DNA of 64,000 nt, taken from positions 372,001-436,000 of the forward strand of contig NZ_JARQTO010000001.1 in the NCBI RefSeq assembly GCF_029577735.1, written 5' to 3'. Made by a program: the position numbers and the translations under genes. Shown here piece by piece: positions 8,289-16,952 of this stretch (positions within the stretch are counted from its first letter, which is position 1; the number at the start of each line of letters is the position of its first letter). The stretch comes from Exercitatus varius. Its GTDB lineage: Bacteria > Pseudomonadota > Gammaproteobacteria > Enterobacterales > Pasteurellaceae. A model generated the notes under the pieces. It was not told where the DNA came from, did no database searches, and saw only the letters and a list, made by a program, of their open reading frames with translations.

Positions 8289-8316
8289 TTGACAGTTTTG
8301 TCATCTCCGTTATGAC
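8289..8316 (+). promoter_or_regulatory. Candidate promoter with embedded TGACA palindrome, CitMHS gene
   Basis: TTGACA at 8289-8294 and TATGAC at 8311-8316 are spaced by 16 bp. The -35 hexamer overlaps an inverted repeat, TGACA-GTTT-TGTCA (8290-8303), so a repressor could act there. No cognate regulator is adjacent. Confidence 0.35.
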
Positions 8317-8358
8317 TTTTATAGTCGTCTAACCAAAGTATTGAGGAGTATCCATCAT

Positions 8359-9687
8359 ATGTTTTTAGGTATTGTTGGTATCTTAATGATTGTGGTCATT
8401 GTTTGGGCATTGATTCAATCAAAAACCCATCCGGTGCCGATTTTTGTTATCGTGCCGATTATTGCCGCGCTGATTTGCGGTTTTACCCCAGTAGAAATTT
8501 TCGGCTTTATTAAAGACGGCGTGTCGAAAACCTGGTCCACTGCGGTATTGTTCATTTTCTCCATCGTCTATTTCTCTTTGATGGGCGACGTCGGATTATT
8601 TGATCCGATGGTAAACTGGCTGGCGAAAAAAGCCGGTAACAATATTATGCTGGTTACCATTGCAACGGCCTTAATTGCGGTTGTCGCCCATTTGGACGGT
8701 GCGCTGGCTTCCACTTTATTAATTACCATCCCGGCTATGCTACCGGTTTATAAGAAACTGCATATACGCCCGGTGGTGCTGTTATGTATTATCGGTGCCG
8801 CTATGAGTATCATGAACCTGGTGCCGTGGGGCGGTCCGGTCGCACGTGTGGGTGTGGTATTGAATACCGATGTAAACGAATTATGGAAACAATTAATCCC
8901 ATTGCAAATTGTCGGTTTAGTGATCCTTGTGGTCTTTGCCGGTTATATGGGACTTATCGAAAAACGTCGCGGCGCGGGGCTTAATCCGACAGGCAAAGCG
9001 GCGGAACTTGACGAAACTCTGGTGCCGACCGATAGCGGAACCAGCAAAGCCGACTTAGAAGCGATGAAACGTCCGAAATTACTTTGGTTTAATGCGCTAT
9101 TAACCGCCGTAGTCATCGGTTTGCTCTGCTTCACTAAAATCCCGTTGTACGGCGCGTTCATGTTCGGTTTAGCCGTTGCGTTGATCGTAAACTTCCCGGG
9201 CTCCAAAGCACAGGCGAAAGCGATTAAAGTGCATGCGGATACCGCATTAACCATGCCGATGATTTTATTGGCTTCCGGTATTTTCCTTGGTGTCTTGAGC
9301 GGTACCAAAATGATGGAAAATATGGCGATGATTTTAATCAGCATCGTACCGAACGCCATCGGCGGTCATCTGCAAGATGTCTTCGGTGTGTTGGGTGTGC
9401 CAATCGGCATGTTATTGGGTACGGATTCCTATTTCTTCGGTTTAATGCCGTTAGCTATCGGTGTCGGTGAACAATTCGGCGTCAGCGGTCAGGATATGGC
9501 AATGGCGATGTTAATTTCTAAAAACTACGGCGTTCTTGTTACACCGCATGCCGCTACGACATTCTTGGCTTGCGGTTTGGCCGGCGTTGAAATTAAAGAT
9601 ATGCTGAAATTCTGTGCTCCGCGCCTTTGGGTATTATCGCTCGTCTCTTTAGCCTGCGGTGCAATGTTAGGATTATTCGCACTATAG
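8359..9687 (+). CDS. CitMHS family citrate/carboxylate transporter
   Basis: Inner-membrane carrier of the CitMHS family (citrate-Mg2+:H+ symporters such as Bacillus CitM) with 442 residues and about twelve hydrophobic segments. Characteristic stretches include AHLDGALASTLLITIPAML near residue 120, MNLVPWGGPVARV near 155, and GTDSYFFGLMPL in the second half. The exact substrate, citrate or another tricarboxylate and its metal, is not readable. I start at the ATG at 8359, which has GAGGAG ten bases upstream; an in-frame TTG at 8341 would place the ribosome site inside the gene. A strong hairpin terminator follows. Confidence 0.85.
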   Translation: MFLGIVGILMIVVIVWALIQSKTHPVPIFVIVPIIAALICGFTPVEIFGFIKDGVSKTWSTAVLFIFSIVYFSLMGDVGLFDPMVNWLAKKAGNNIMLVTIATALIAVVAHLDGALASTLLITIPAMLPVYKKLHIRPVVLLCIIGAAMSIMNLVPWGGPVARVGVVLNTDVNELWKQLIPLQIVGLVILVVFAGYMGLIEKRRGAGLNPTGKAAELDETLVPTDSGTSKADLEAMKRPKLLWFNALLTAVVIGLLCFTKIPLYGAFMFGLAVALIVNFPGSKAQAKAIKVHADTALTMPMILLASGIFLGVLSGTKMMENMAMILISIVPNAIGGHLQDVFGVLGVPIGMLLGTDSYFFGLMPLAIGVGEQFGVSGQDMAMAMLISKNYGVLVTPHAATTFLACGLAGVEIKDMLKFCAPRLWVLSLVSLACGAMLGLFAL

Positions 9688-9705
9688 GTGCTACCGATAT
9701 AACAA

Positions 9706-9740
9706 AATAAAAGCCTCACAAATTTTGTGAGGCTTTTATT
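9706..9740 (+). terminator. Rho-independent terminator after the CitMHS gene
   Basis: A 15-bp perfect stem (AATAAAAGCCTCACA with 9726-9740) around a 5-nt loop, followed by TTTG. The A-rich 5' side means it can also work leftward for folE. Confidence 0.85.
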
Positions 9741-9776
9741 TTGAAACTACTCTATAGAGTTAATTTTTCAAACGGT

Positions 9777-10430
9777 TTATTTATTCACCAAAGAAAGAAA
9801 TTCTTTACGGGTTTCGCGATCTCCCAAAAAAGCGCCGCCGAAAGCGGAGGTAACGGTATAGCTGTTGCTGTCTTTAATACCGCGGCATTTTACGCAGAAA
9901 TGGGTGGCTTTCATGTAAACCGCCACATCTTCCGTTTCCAGAATGGTCTGAAACGCCAGTAAAATCTGTTCCGTCAAGCGCTCCTGTACTTGCGGGCGTT
10001 GAGCGAAAAATTGGACCACTCGGTTAATTTTAGATAATCCGATAACCCATTTTTTCGGATAATAGGCGACGGAAACCAAACCGTCGATAGTCACAAAATG
10101 ATGTTCACAGGTGCTGGTTAACGTCACATCGTTCACTAACACCATTTCGCTGACTTTCATGCGATTTTCGATATTGGTAATTTTAGGAAAATTGGCATAA
10201 TCCAAACCGCTGAAAATTTCATCCACATACATTTTGGCCAAACGAACCGGCGTTTCTTCTAAACTATCGTCCCGTAAATCCAGTCCAATCAGTTCCATCA
10301 CTTCGCGCATTTTCTGCTGAATGGCGATACGACGTTCGTTTTTATCCTGCCGCAAATCGACCATAGGCGTTTCGATGCCCTTCTCGATTAAAGCGTCCCG
10401 GACTTTTTTTGCTTCCGCTGAAATTGTCAT
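9777..10430 (-). CDS. folE: GTP cyclohydrolase I (FolE)
   Basis: Opens and rearranges GTP to 7,8-dihydroneopterin triphosphate, the first step of folate synthesis. With the ATG at 10430 the protein has 217 residues (E. coli 222). Zinc-binding residues are in STCEHHF and in the C-terminal HFCVKCRG; the catalytic core GLSKINR...FAQRPQVQERLTEQI is intact. A longer frame to 10469 exists but adds residues not seen in relatives; the ribosome site for either start is weak. It is convergent with the CitMHS gene and divergent from asnS. Confidence 0.93.
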   Translation of the reverse strand: MTISAEAKKVRDALIEKGIETPMVDLRQDKNERRIAIQQKMREVMELIGLDLRDDSLEETPVRLAKMYVDEIFSGLDYANFPKITNIENRMKVSEMVLVNDVTLTSTCEHHFVTIDGLVSVAYYPKKWVIGLSKINRVVQFFAQRPQVQERLTEQILLAFQTILETEDVAVYMKATHFCVKCRGIKDSNSYTVTSAFGGAFLGDRETRKEFLSLVNK

Positions 10431-10500
10431 TTTAAAATCTCGGTAAAAATAATTGGCGTATTCTAGCAAAATCTCATTGAAGAAAAAACCGGAGACAACA

Positions 10501-10509
10501 AAGTGCGGT
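10501..10509 (+). repeat. DNA-uptake signal between folE and asnS
   Basis: Single AAGTGCGGT in the folE-asnS divergent spacer; there is no canonical partner arm nearby. Confidence 0.8.
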
Positions 10510-10678
10510 CAGAAAATCAAAAGATTTTTGGCCGATATTTTTCAACACCGGATCAATCCGGAAATCCTGTCTGCGAATGAAGAATAAAATCACATTAGTT
10601 TTTGGTAATTCGGTTAATTTAAGGTAAACTACCACACATTTTCAAACCAAATATTGACTCAAAATTTCGGAGATAAAA

Positions 10679-12082
10679 ATGACAAAAATTGCATCGATTG
10701 CTGATGTGCTCCAAGGCAAGGTTGCCGTGGGTGAAAAAGTAACCGTTCGCGGTTGGGTGCGCACTCGCCGCGATTCAAAAGCCGGCCTCTCCTTCCTTTC
10801 CGTTTACGACGGCTCATGTTTTAACCCTATCCAGGCTATTATCAATAACGACATCGCAAACTATGAAGCCGAAGTTTTACATTTAACCGCCGGCTGTTCC
10901 GTGATTGTGACGGGAACGGTGGTCGAATCGCCGGCGCAAGGCCAAGCGGTTGAATTACAGGCTGAAACCGTTGAAGTTACCGGCTGGGTGGAAGATCCGG
11001 ATACTTATCCGATGGCGGCAAAACGCCATTCTATCGAATATCTGCGCGAAGTGGCGCATTTACGTCCGCGCACCAATATTATCGGTGCCGTTGCCCGTGT
11101 TCGTCACTGCTTAGCGCAAGCGATTCACCGTTTTTTCCACGAACAAGGTTTTTACTGGGTGGCAACGCCGCTCATCACGGCGTCGGATACGGAAGGTGCG
11201 GGCGAAATGTTCCGCGTTTCCACTTTAGACTTAGAAAACTTACCGCGCACACCGGAAGGCAAAGCGGATTTCAGCCAGGATTTCTTCGGCAAAGAAGCGT
11301 TTTTAACCGTATCCGGTCAGCTGAACGGTGAAACCTACGCTTGCGCATTAAGTAAGATTTATACTTTCGGCCCGACATTCCGAGCGGAAAACTCAAACAC
11401 TACCCGCCATCTTGCGGAATTCTGGATGGTAGAGCCGGAAATCGCTTTCGCCACGTTGGCCGATAACGCAAAATTAGCGGAAGATATGTTGAAATATGTG
11501 TTTAAAGCCGTATTGACGGAACGTCGTGACGATCTGGAATTTTTCGTCAAACACGTGGATAAAGACGTAATTAACCGTTTGGAACACTTCGTTAATTCAC
11601 CGTTTGCGCAAATCGACTATACGGATGCGATCGAGGTATTATTGAAATCCGGCAAAAAATTCGAATTCCCGGTTTCCTGGGGAATCGACCTGTCTTCGGA
11701 ACATGAACGCTACTTAGCGGAAGAGCACTTTAAATCTCCGGTCGTGGTGAAAAATTATCCGAAAGATATTAAAGCTTTCTATATGCGTTTAAATGACGAC
11801 GGCAAAACCGTGGCGGCAATGGACGTATTAGCGCCGGGAATCGGTGAAATCATCGGCGGTTCGCAACGTGAGGAACGTTTAGACGTGTTAGACAAACGTA
11901 TGGTTGAAATGGGCTTAAATCCGGATGATTACTGGTGGTATCGCGATTTGCGCAAATACGGCACGGTGCCGCATTCAGGTTTCGGTCTGGGCTTTGAACG
12001 TCTGATTGTTTACGTCACCGGCGTACAAAATATCCGAGATGTGATTCCTTTCCCTCGCTCACCGCGTAACGCGAATTTCTAA
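10679..12082 (+). CDS. asnS: Asparaginyl-tRNA synthetase
   Basis: Class II aminoacyl-tRNA synthetase that charges tRNA-Asn, cytoplasmic, 467 residues (E. coli 466). The N-terminal OB-fold anticodon-binding domain covers about residues 15-105 (VRGWVRTRRDS). The catalytic domain has motif 2 (TFRAENSNTTRHLAEF) and motif 3 at the end (GFGLGFERLIVYVTG). GGAG lies just before the ATG. A possible -10 hexamer TAAACT is at 10625-10630. A compact hairpin terminator follows the stop by eight bases. Confidence 0.97.
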   Translation: MTKIASIADVLQGKVAVGEKVTVRGWVRTRRDSKAGLSFLSVYDGSCFNPIQAIINNDIANYEAEVLHLTAGCSVIVTGTVVESPAQGQAVELQAETVEVTGWVEDPDTYPMAAKRHSIEYLREVAHLRPRTNIIGAVARVRHCLAQAIHRFFHEQGFYWVATPLITASDTEGAGEMFRVSTLDLENLPRTPEGKADFSQDFFGKEAFLTVSGQLNGETYACALSKIYTFGPTFRAENSNTTRHLAEFWMVEPEIAFATLADNAKLAEDMLKYVFKAVLTERRDDLEFFVKHVDKDVINRLEHFVNSPFAQIDYTDAIEVLLKSGKKFEFPVSWGIDLSSEHERYLAEEHFKSPVVVKNYPKDIKAFYMRLNDDGKTVAAMDVLAPGIGEIIGGSQREERLDVLDKRMVEMGLNPDDYWWYRDLRKYGTVPHSGFGLGFERLIVYVTGVQNIRDVIPFPRSPRNANF

Positions 12083-12090
12083 TCTTAACT

Positions 12091-12112
12091 AACGCCCCGC
12101 TATCGGGGCGTT
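12091..12112 (+). terminator. Rho-independent terminator of asnS
   Basis: AACGCCCCG (12091-12099) pairs with CGGGGCGTT (12104-12112) around a 4-nt loop, followed by TTCTGTT. Confidence 0.85.
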
Positions 12113-12161
12113 TTCTGTTGCTATCACGGCTTTCGGATAACAAAAAACGCGGCCGTTTTTG

Positions 12162-12170
12162 ACCGCACTT
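12162..12170 (-). repeat. DNA-uptake signal downstream of topA
   Basis: Single ACCGCACTT just past the topA stop codon, with the usual T-rich flank TTTTTG; no canonical partner arm was found. Confidence 0.8.
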
Positions 12171-12184
12171 TTGCTGTATCCGGA

Positions 12185-14797
12185 TTATTTTTTACTGCGT
12201 TCAACCCATTTCCCATCGACAAAATCCACAATCCATTTGGTTTGTTTGCCGTTTTTGTCGTCGGACGAAACATATTGTCGCTTTTCTTTACGACTGAAAC
12301 GGATTAAGGCATCGTTGCCGTCCGGATCTTTTTGCGGCGCATCGGCCAAATATTGTAATTTTTCCGGTAGACGTTCGCGATATAGCGCCAATTCCGCCAC
12401 TTTCGCCGGACGGGATTCCCGTGATTTAGGGAAATTATGAGCGGACATAAACACACCGCTTGCTCCGTCGCGTAAAACAAAATAAGCGTCGGATTTTTCA
12501 CATTTTAATTCCGGAAAGTGAACAGGTTCTTCTTTAGGCGGCGCCACGTCTCCGTTTTTCAGAATTTTACGGGTATTGTCACAATTCGTACAGGCCATAT
12601 ATTTACCGAACCGTCCCAATTTCAGGTGCATATCCGCGCCACATTTGTCACATTCCACAACCGGGCCGTCATAACCTTTAATTTTAAAAGCGCCTTCTTC
12701 CACAAGATAGCCGTCGCAATTCGGATTATTACCGCAAATATGCAGTTTACGGTGCGAATCCAGAATATAGCTGTCCATAGCCGAACCGCATTTCGGACAA
12801 CGTTTCCGCGCCATCAATGCTTTGGTCTCGGTTTCACTGTCCAATACGTTAAGCAATTCCGCTTCCGGAATTAAATTCATCGTGGTTTTACATCGTTCCT
12901 TCGGCGGCAGGGCATAACCGGTACAACCGAGAAATACGCCGGTGCTGGCGGTTCGAATAGCCATTTTGCGCCCGCAAGTCGGACAGCCAATATCAATCGG
13001 CACGATACTGTTCGGCTTCATGCCGCCTTCCAGTTCGTCCAATTCCGCTTTGCTTAATTGACCGGAGAAATCTTTAAAAAATTGATTTAATTCCGCCTTC
13101 CAGTTTTTCGTGCCGTCGGCAATTTGGTCCAGCATATCTTCCATGCCGGCGGTAAAGTCATAATTCATCAATTCGCCGAAAGACTGATTTAAACGATCGG
13201 TAACGATTTCTCCCATTTTTTCCGCATAAAAACGACGGTTTTCCGTGCGTACATAACCGCGTTCCTGAATGGTAGAAATGATGGTGGCATAAGTTGAAGG
13301 GCGACCTATTCCGCGTTTCTCCAGCTCTTTTACTAATGCGGCTTCCGTAAAACGTGCCGGCGGTTTAGTGAAATGTTGGGTCGGTTGCACATTGTTTAGG
13401 GTTAATTTTTCTTGTAAAGCGACCGCAGGTAATTCCTGATCCTCCGGATTTTTACCCATTTGCGGCAGAATTTTGGTCCAACCGTCAAAGCGTAAAATAC
13501 GCCCCTTCGCCTTCAATTCATAATCGCCGGCAGAGACCGTTAATGTCGTGCTGTCATATTGTGCCGCCGGCATCTGACAAGCGACAAATTGACGCCAGAT
13601 TAAATCGTACAAACGCTCGGCGTCTTTTTCCATACCGGACAAGTGAGATGCGGACACGTTCACATCGGAAGGGCGAATCGCTTCGTGAGCTTCCTGCGCA
13701 TTTTCTTTGCTGGAATAAAAATTCGGTTTTGCCGGCAAATAATTCCCGCCGAAATGCTGTTCAATGTAACCGCGCACCATGCCCAAAGCATCCTGACTCA
13801 AATTGGTAGAATCGGTACGCATGTAGGTGATGTAACCCGCTTCATACAAACGTTGCGCCAGCATCATGGTTTTCTTTACGCTGAAGCCGAGTCTTGTGCT
13901 GGCGGCTTGCTGTAAAGTTGAAGTAATAAACGGCGGACGCGGGCGGGAAGTGGTCGGTTTGGTTTCCAAATCCGATACGATAAACTCAGATTTAGTTAAA
14001 AAATCTACCGCACTTTGTGCCTGCTCCGCATTTTTAGGAGAGAATTTTTTGCCTTTAAATGCCGTAACGTCGAGGCGAATTGCGGCTTTATGCGCCGTAA
14101 ATAAATCTGCCGCCACTTCCCAGAATTCTTCCGGTTGAAACGCTTTAATTTCCCGTTCCCGTTCCACCAATAATTTTACCGCCACGGACTGTACCCGGCC
14201 GGCTGACAAACCGCGCGCCACTTTTTTCCACAGTAACGGCGAAACCATAAAACCCACTACGCGGTCGAGAAAGCGGCGGGTTTGTTGGGCGTTTACGCGA
14301 TCGATATTGAGTTGTTCCGGCTTTTCGAACGCTTGTTTAATTGCGTTTTTAGTAATTTCATTGAATACGACGCGACTGAATCGACTTTCGTCTCCGCCGA
14401 TAACTTCGCGTAAATGCCAGGCAATCGCTTCCCCTTCTCTATCCAAGTCGGTAGCCAGATAAATATGATCGGCTTTTTTGGCAAGAGATTTCAATTCGGC
14501 AACCACTTTTTCTTTGCCGGGAAGAATTTGATAATTGGCTTTCCAATCGTGATAGGGATCCACGCCCATGCGTTTCACCAAGGCGCTTTGTTCTTTTTCC
14601 GCTTTAATTCTGGCTTTTTCTTCCGTGCTTAAACCCTTAGTAGAAACCGGTTTGGCTTTTTCTCCCGAAGAGGCGCCCGCGGTAGGTAAATCGCGGATAT
14701 GTCCGACACTGGATTTTACAATATAATCATTACCGAGATATTTATTGATGGTTTTTGCTTTGGCCGGTGATTCCACAATAACCAGGGATTTGCTCAT
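12185..14797 (-). CDS. topA: DNA topoisomerase I
   Basis: Type IA topoisomerase that relaxes negative supercoils; 870 residues (E. coli 865). The Toprim domain is at the N-terminus (VIVESPAKAKTI, and acidic DLDREGEA near 118). The catalytic tyrosine is Tyr325 in AGYITYMRTDS. The C-terminus holds three Cys4 zinc-ribbon modules (CPTCGRKM..., CPKCGSAMDS..., CDKCGADMHL...) followed by a basic tail. The 246-bp upstream spacer is AT-rich and contains an 8-bp inverted repeat (TTTGAATA at 14996-15003 with TATTCAAA at 15014-15021). A within-gene uptake signal is at 14007-14015. Confidence 0.97.
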   Translation of the reverse strand: MSKSLVIVESPAKAKTINKYLGNDYIVKSSVGHIRDLPTAGASSGEKAKPVSTKGLSTEEKARIKAEKEQSALVKRMGVDPYHDWKANYQILPGKEKVVAELKSLAKKADHIYLATDLDREGEAIAWHLREVIGGDESRFSRVVFNEITKNAIKQAFEKPEQLNIDRVNAQQTRRFLDRVVGFMVSPLLWKKVARGLSAGRVQSVAVKLLVEREREIKAFQPEEFWEVAADLFTAHKAAIRLDVTAFKGKKFSPKNAEQAQSAVDFLTKSEFIVSDLETKPTTSRPRPPFITSTLQQAASTRLGFSVKKTMMLAQRLYEAGYITYMRTDSTNLSQDALGMVRGYIEQHFGGNYLPAKPNFYSSKENAQEAHEAIRPSDVNVSASHLSGMEKDAERLYDLIWRQFVACQMPAAQYDSTTLTVSAGDYELKAKGRILRFDGWTKILPQMGKNPEDQELPAVALQEKLTLNNVQPTQHFTKPPARFTEAALVKELEKRGIGRPSTYATIISTIQERGYVRTENRRFYAEKMGEIVTDRLNQSFGELMNYDFTAGMEDMLDQIADGTKNWKAELNQFFKDFSGQLSKAELDELEGGMKPNSIVPIDIGCPTCGRKMAIRTASTGVFLGCTGYALPPKERCKTTMNLIPEAELLNVLDSETETKALMARKRCPKCGSAMDSYILDSHRKLHICGNNPNCDGYLVEEGAFKIKGYDGPVVECDKCGADMHLKLGRFGKYMACTNCDNTRKILKNGDVAPPKEEPVHFPELKCEKSDAYFVLRDGASGVFMSAHNFPKSRESRPAKVAELALYRERLPEKLQYLADAPQKDPDGNDALIRFSRKEKRQYVSSDDKNGKQTKWIVDFVDGKWVERSKK

Positions 14798-15043
14798 AAT
14801 TATTACCTGATGATTTTTTAGGTCTGTTTAATTGATGTAATCGGGTCGTTCGCTGCGTTTTTTAGAGAGTCACGCGTTTTGCTGAAAATAAACGGCCCCT
14901 GATGTCTAATAGTCTTTTTTATATTGCCGAATAATTGATTGTTTGGTCAATCTTTTTTTGATTCGCTTTCTGCAAATGTACAAAGACGCAACAGATTTGA
15001 ATAAATAATATACTATTCAAACCGTTAAAAGCGGTATTTGGCA

Positions 15044-16480
15044 TTACAGTAATTTTGATGCATACGTATAAACCTGTTGCAATAGATCCAATTTATCTTC
15101 ATTACCGGTATATTCCATCACCAAATTTTGCATGCGCTGTTCGAAATCCGTTGCCTCTTTTTCCAATTTACGACGACGATATTTTTCCCACTGTAACTGC
15201 TCGCTGCGAGTCAGGGTTTTGAAGAAATGGCGGGCGCGATAATGAAAAATTAAATCGGGAATTCGTTTGTCTTCAAAAGTCAGTCCGTGTTCCGCCAGTT
15301 TTTCCGGCGGCAGTTGACGTAAAATAGCCAAATTATTTCTATCATTATTACTGAAAAATCCGCTATACAATTCTGTTTCCACATTATCGCTCGGTTCAAA
15401 TTGGCGCTCTTCGCGAAAAATCTCTTCAATTTTTGACCGCACTTTGGCGGATTGACGTAGTTTTTGTAGATTTTCCAGGCAAAATTGACGGTCAATACCC
15501 AGCCGTTCGGCATTTTCCGGCAATAACGTTTTGGCCGGCGCCAGAATCGGACATTTATTGATATGCACCAGTTTTAACGGCACGGGAGATTTACCTTGCG
15601 CTTCCAGTTCTTCTTTTTTGGTGTACAATGCCGCTCGTAACTCTTCTACACTTTTATTGAGGAGATCGTCGATGTTTTGGCTTAAATCGCAGACGATCAC
15701 CGCATTTTGGTTCACGGGATGCCAAACCACAGGCGCTACCCAACTACAGTTTCCGCGGTAATTCCCCAGCATGCCGGAAACATGCACCAACGGCGTCATT
15801 TCCGCCACATTAATAAGACGTTCAATTTCCCGTTTACCGCGATTTTCAAAGAAATACTGAAATAATTTCGGCTGTTTCCGTTTGATCAATTTCGCCATGG
15901 CGATGGTGGCGTATACGTCCGACATGGCATCATGCGCATTTTCATGGGCAATACCGTTGGCTTCTGTGAGTTTTTCCAGGCGGAAACTCGGCATACCGTC
16001 GTCGTCATACGCCCATTCGATGCCCTCAGGACGTAAAGCGTAGCAGGCGCGCACCACGTCCAGCAAATCCCAACGGGAATTGCCGTTTTTCCAACTGTAT
16101 TCGTAAGGATCGATAAAATTGCGATAAAAGGTATAGCGGGTCATTTCATCATCATAACGAATGTTGTTATAACCCATGACGCAAGTATTAGGTCGGCTGA
16201 ATTCGGCCAGTACGGCGGCGGCAAATTCCGGTTCGGGCAAACCTTTTTCATTACATTCCTGCGGTGTGATACCGGTCACCATCACTGCTTCCGGCGAAGG
16301 TAAATAATCGTTGGTTTGCTTGCAATACAGCATGACCGGTTCACCGATGACGTTAAAATCCGCATCGGTACGAATACCGGCAAATTGAGCCGGACGATCA
16401 GTGGCCGGATTAATACCGAAACTTTCATAGTCGTAAATGAAAAAGGTGAAATAGCTCATAAAATTTTGTGATAATTTCAT
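15044..16480 (-). CDS. sbcB: Exodeoxyribonuclease I
   Basis: 3'-5' single-strand DNA exonuclease of the DEDDh type, used in recombination and mismatch repair. Length is 478 residues (E. coli 475). The DEDD acids begin with Asp17/Glu19 in IYDYESFG; GYNNIRYDDEMTR and NAHDAMSDVYATIAMAKL supply the later ones, followed by the SH3-like and helical C-terminal domains. The start is uncertain: the ATG at 16480 directly follows a terminator hairpin, and an in-frame ATG at 16459 is also possible; neither has a good ribosome site. Confidence 0.93.
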   Translation of the reverse strand: MKLSQNFMSYFTFFIYDYESFGINPATDRPAQFAGIRTDADFNVIGEPVMLYCKQTNDYLPSPEAVMVTGITPQECNEKGLPEPEFAAAVLAEFSRPNTCVMGYNNIRYDDEMTRYTFYRNFIDPYEYSWKNGNSRWDLLDVVRACYALRPEGIEWAYDDDGMPSFRLEKLTEANGIAHENAHDAMSDVYATIAMAKLIKRKQPKLFQYFFENRGKREIERLINVAEMTPLVHVSGMLGNYRGNCSWVAPVVWHPVNQNAVIVCDLSQNIDDLLNKSVEELRAALYTKKEELEAQGKSPVPLKLVHINKCPILAPAKTLLPENAERLGIDRQFCLENLQKLRQSAKVRSKIEEIFREERQFEPSDNVETELYSGFFSNNDRNNLAILRQLPPEKLAEHGLTFEDKRIPDLIFHYRARHFFKTLTRSEQLQWEKYRRRKLEKEATDFEQRMQNLVMEYTGNEDKLDLLQQVYTYASKLL

Positions 16481-16485
16481 AAAAA

Positions 16486-16511
16486 AATCTGTACCTAAAA
16501 AGATACAGATT
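16486..16511 (-). terminator. Terminator of yegP abutting the sbcB start codon
   Basis: On the minus strand AATCTGTA pairs with TACAGATT (arms 16504-16511 and 16486-16493), followed by a run of seven T that ends at the sbcB ATG. Confidence 0.65.
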
Positions 16512-16528
16512 CTGTTATTAGGTTTTGT

Positions 16529-16870
16529 TTATTCGGCGGTTTTGTCTTTGATTTCCGTCGTTGCGGCATTATTCATCACGGATTTCACCCCGTTTTTCGC
16601 GGCTTCTTGTGAAGAATAATATTGGCTGCGCCCGATTTCCTGGTGATTTTTCGCTTTTAACACGAAATAAGGTTGATCGCTTTTTGTGGTTCTGAATTCA
16701 AAATTTGCTTCATCCAAACCGTTTTTCTGCACGGATTCAATACCGTTTTCCGCAGAGGCTTTGGCTTTATAAAGCTCACTGGTTAAAATGATTTGGCCGT
16801 TTGCCGCAATCAAATTAAACATAAACTGACCGTCTTTCGCCGATTTAAGTTCATACCAACCGAGTGCCAT
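16529..16870 (-). CDS. yegP: YegP family protein (DUF1508)
   Basis: Small cytoplasmic protein of 113 residues built of two tandem copies of the YegP repeat (residues about 1-50: GWYELKSAKDGQFMFNLIAANGQIIL in outline; 55-100: second copy ending KNHQEIGRSQYYSS). E. coli YegP has 110 residues and the same layout; its function is not established. The ATG at 16870 has a perfect AAGGAG eight bases upstream, so the longer frame to 16903 is rejected. Promoter-like TTGAAA-16-TATGAT lies at 16910-16937 and a 13-bp palindrome separates it from the ribosome site. Confidence 0.88.
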   Translation of the reverse strand: MALGWYELKSAKDGQFMFNLIAANGQIILTSELYKAKASAENGIESVQKNGLDEANFEFRTTKSDQPYFVLKAKNHQEIGRSQYYSSQEAAKNGVKSVMNNAATTEIKDKTAE

Positions 16871-16890
16871 AATGTTTCTCCTTAATTTAT

Positions 16891-16903
16891 GTGGGTAACC
16901 CAC
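16891..16903. promoter_or_regulatory. Operator-like palindrome in the yegP leader
   Basis: GTGGGTAACCCAC is a perfect inverted repeat (six-base arms, one central base), seven bases downstream of the candidate -10 element (16910-16915) and about 20 bp before the yegP start. It could bind a dimeric repressor or form a small leader hairpin. Confidence 0.4.
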
Positions 16904-16952
16904 GCTTAAATCATAGACTTTTTGCCTAAATTTTCAATATGTTGAAGATAAT

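Larger units (their letters stand above)
7877..8358. other. 482-bp intergenic region between divergent hydrolase and CitMHS genes
   Basis: The left half (7877-8110) carries a degenerate uptake signal (CCCGCACTT near 8077) and a small leftward reading frame I could not confirm as a gene. The right half is AT-rich promoter DNA with a CRP-like site at 8175-8190, a TGACA palindrome at 8290-8303 and a possible TTGACA-16-TATGAC promoter at 8289-8316 for the CitMHS gene. Confidence 0.6.

Noticed and set aside
14996..15021. TTTGAATA...TATTCAAA inverted repeat after sbcB as a terminator
   Set aside because: The arms are nearly all A/T with a 10-nt loop and no following T-run; it is more likely part of the AT-rich topA promoter region.
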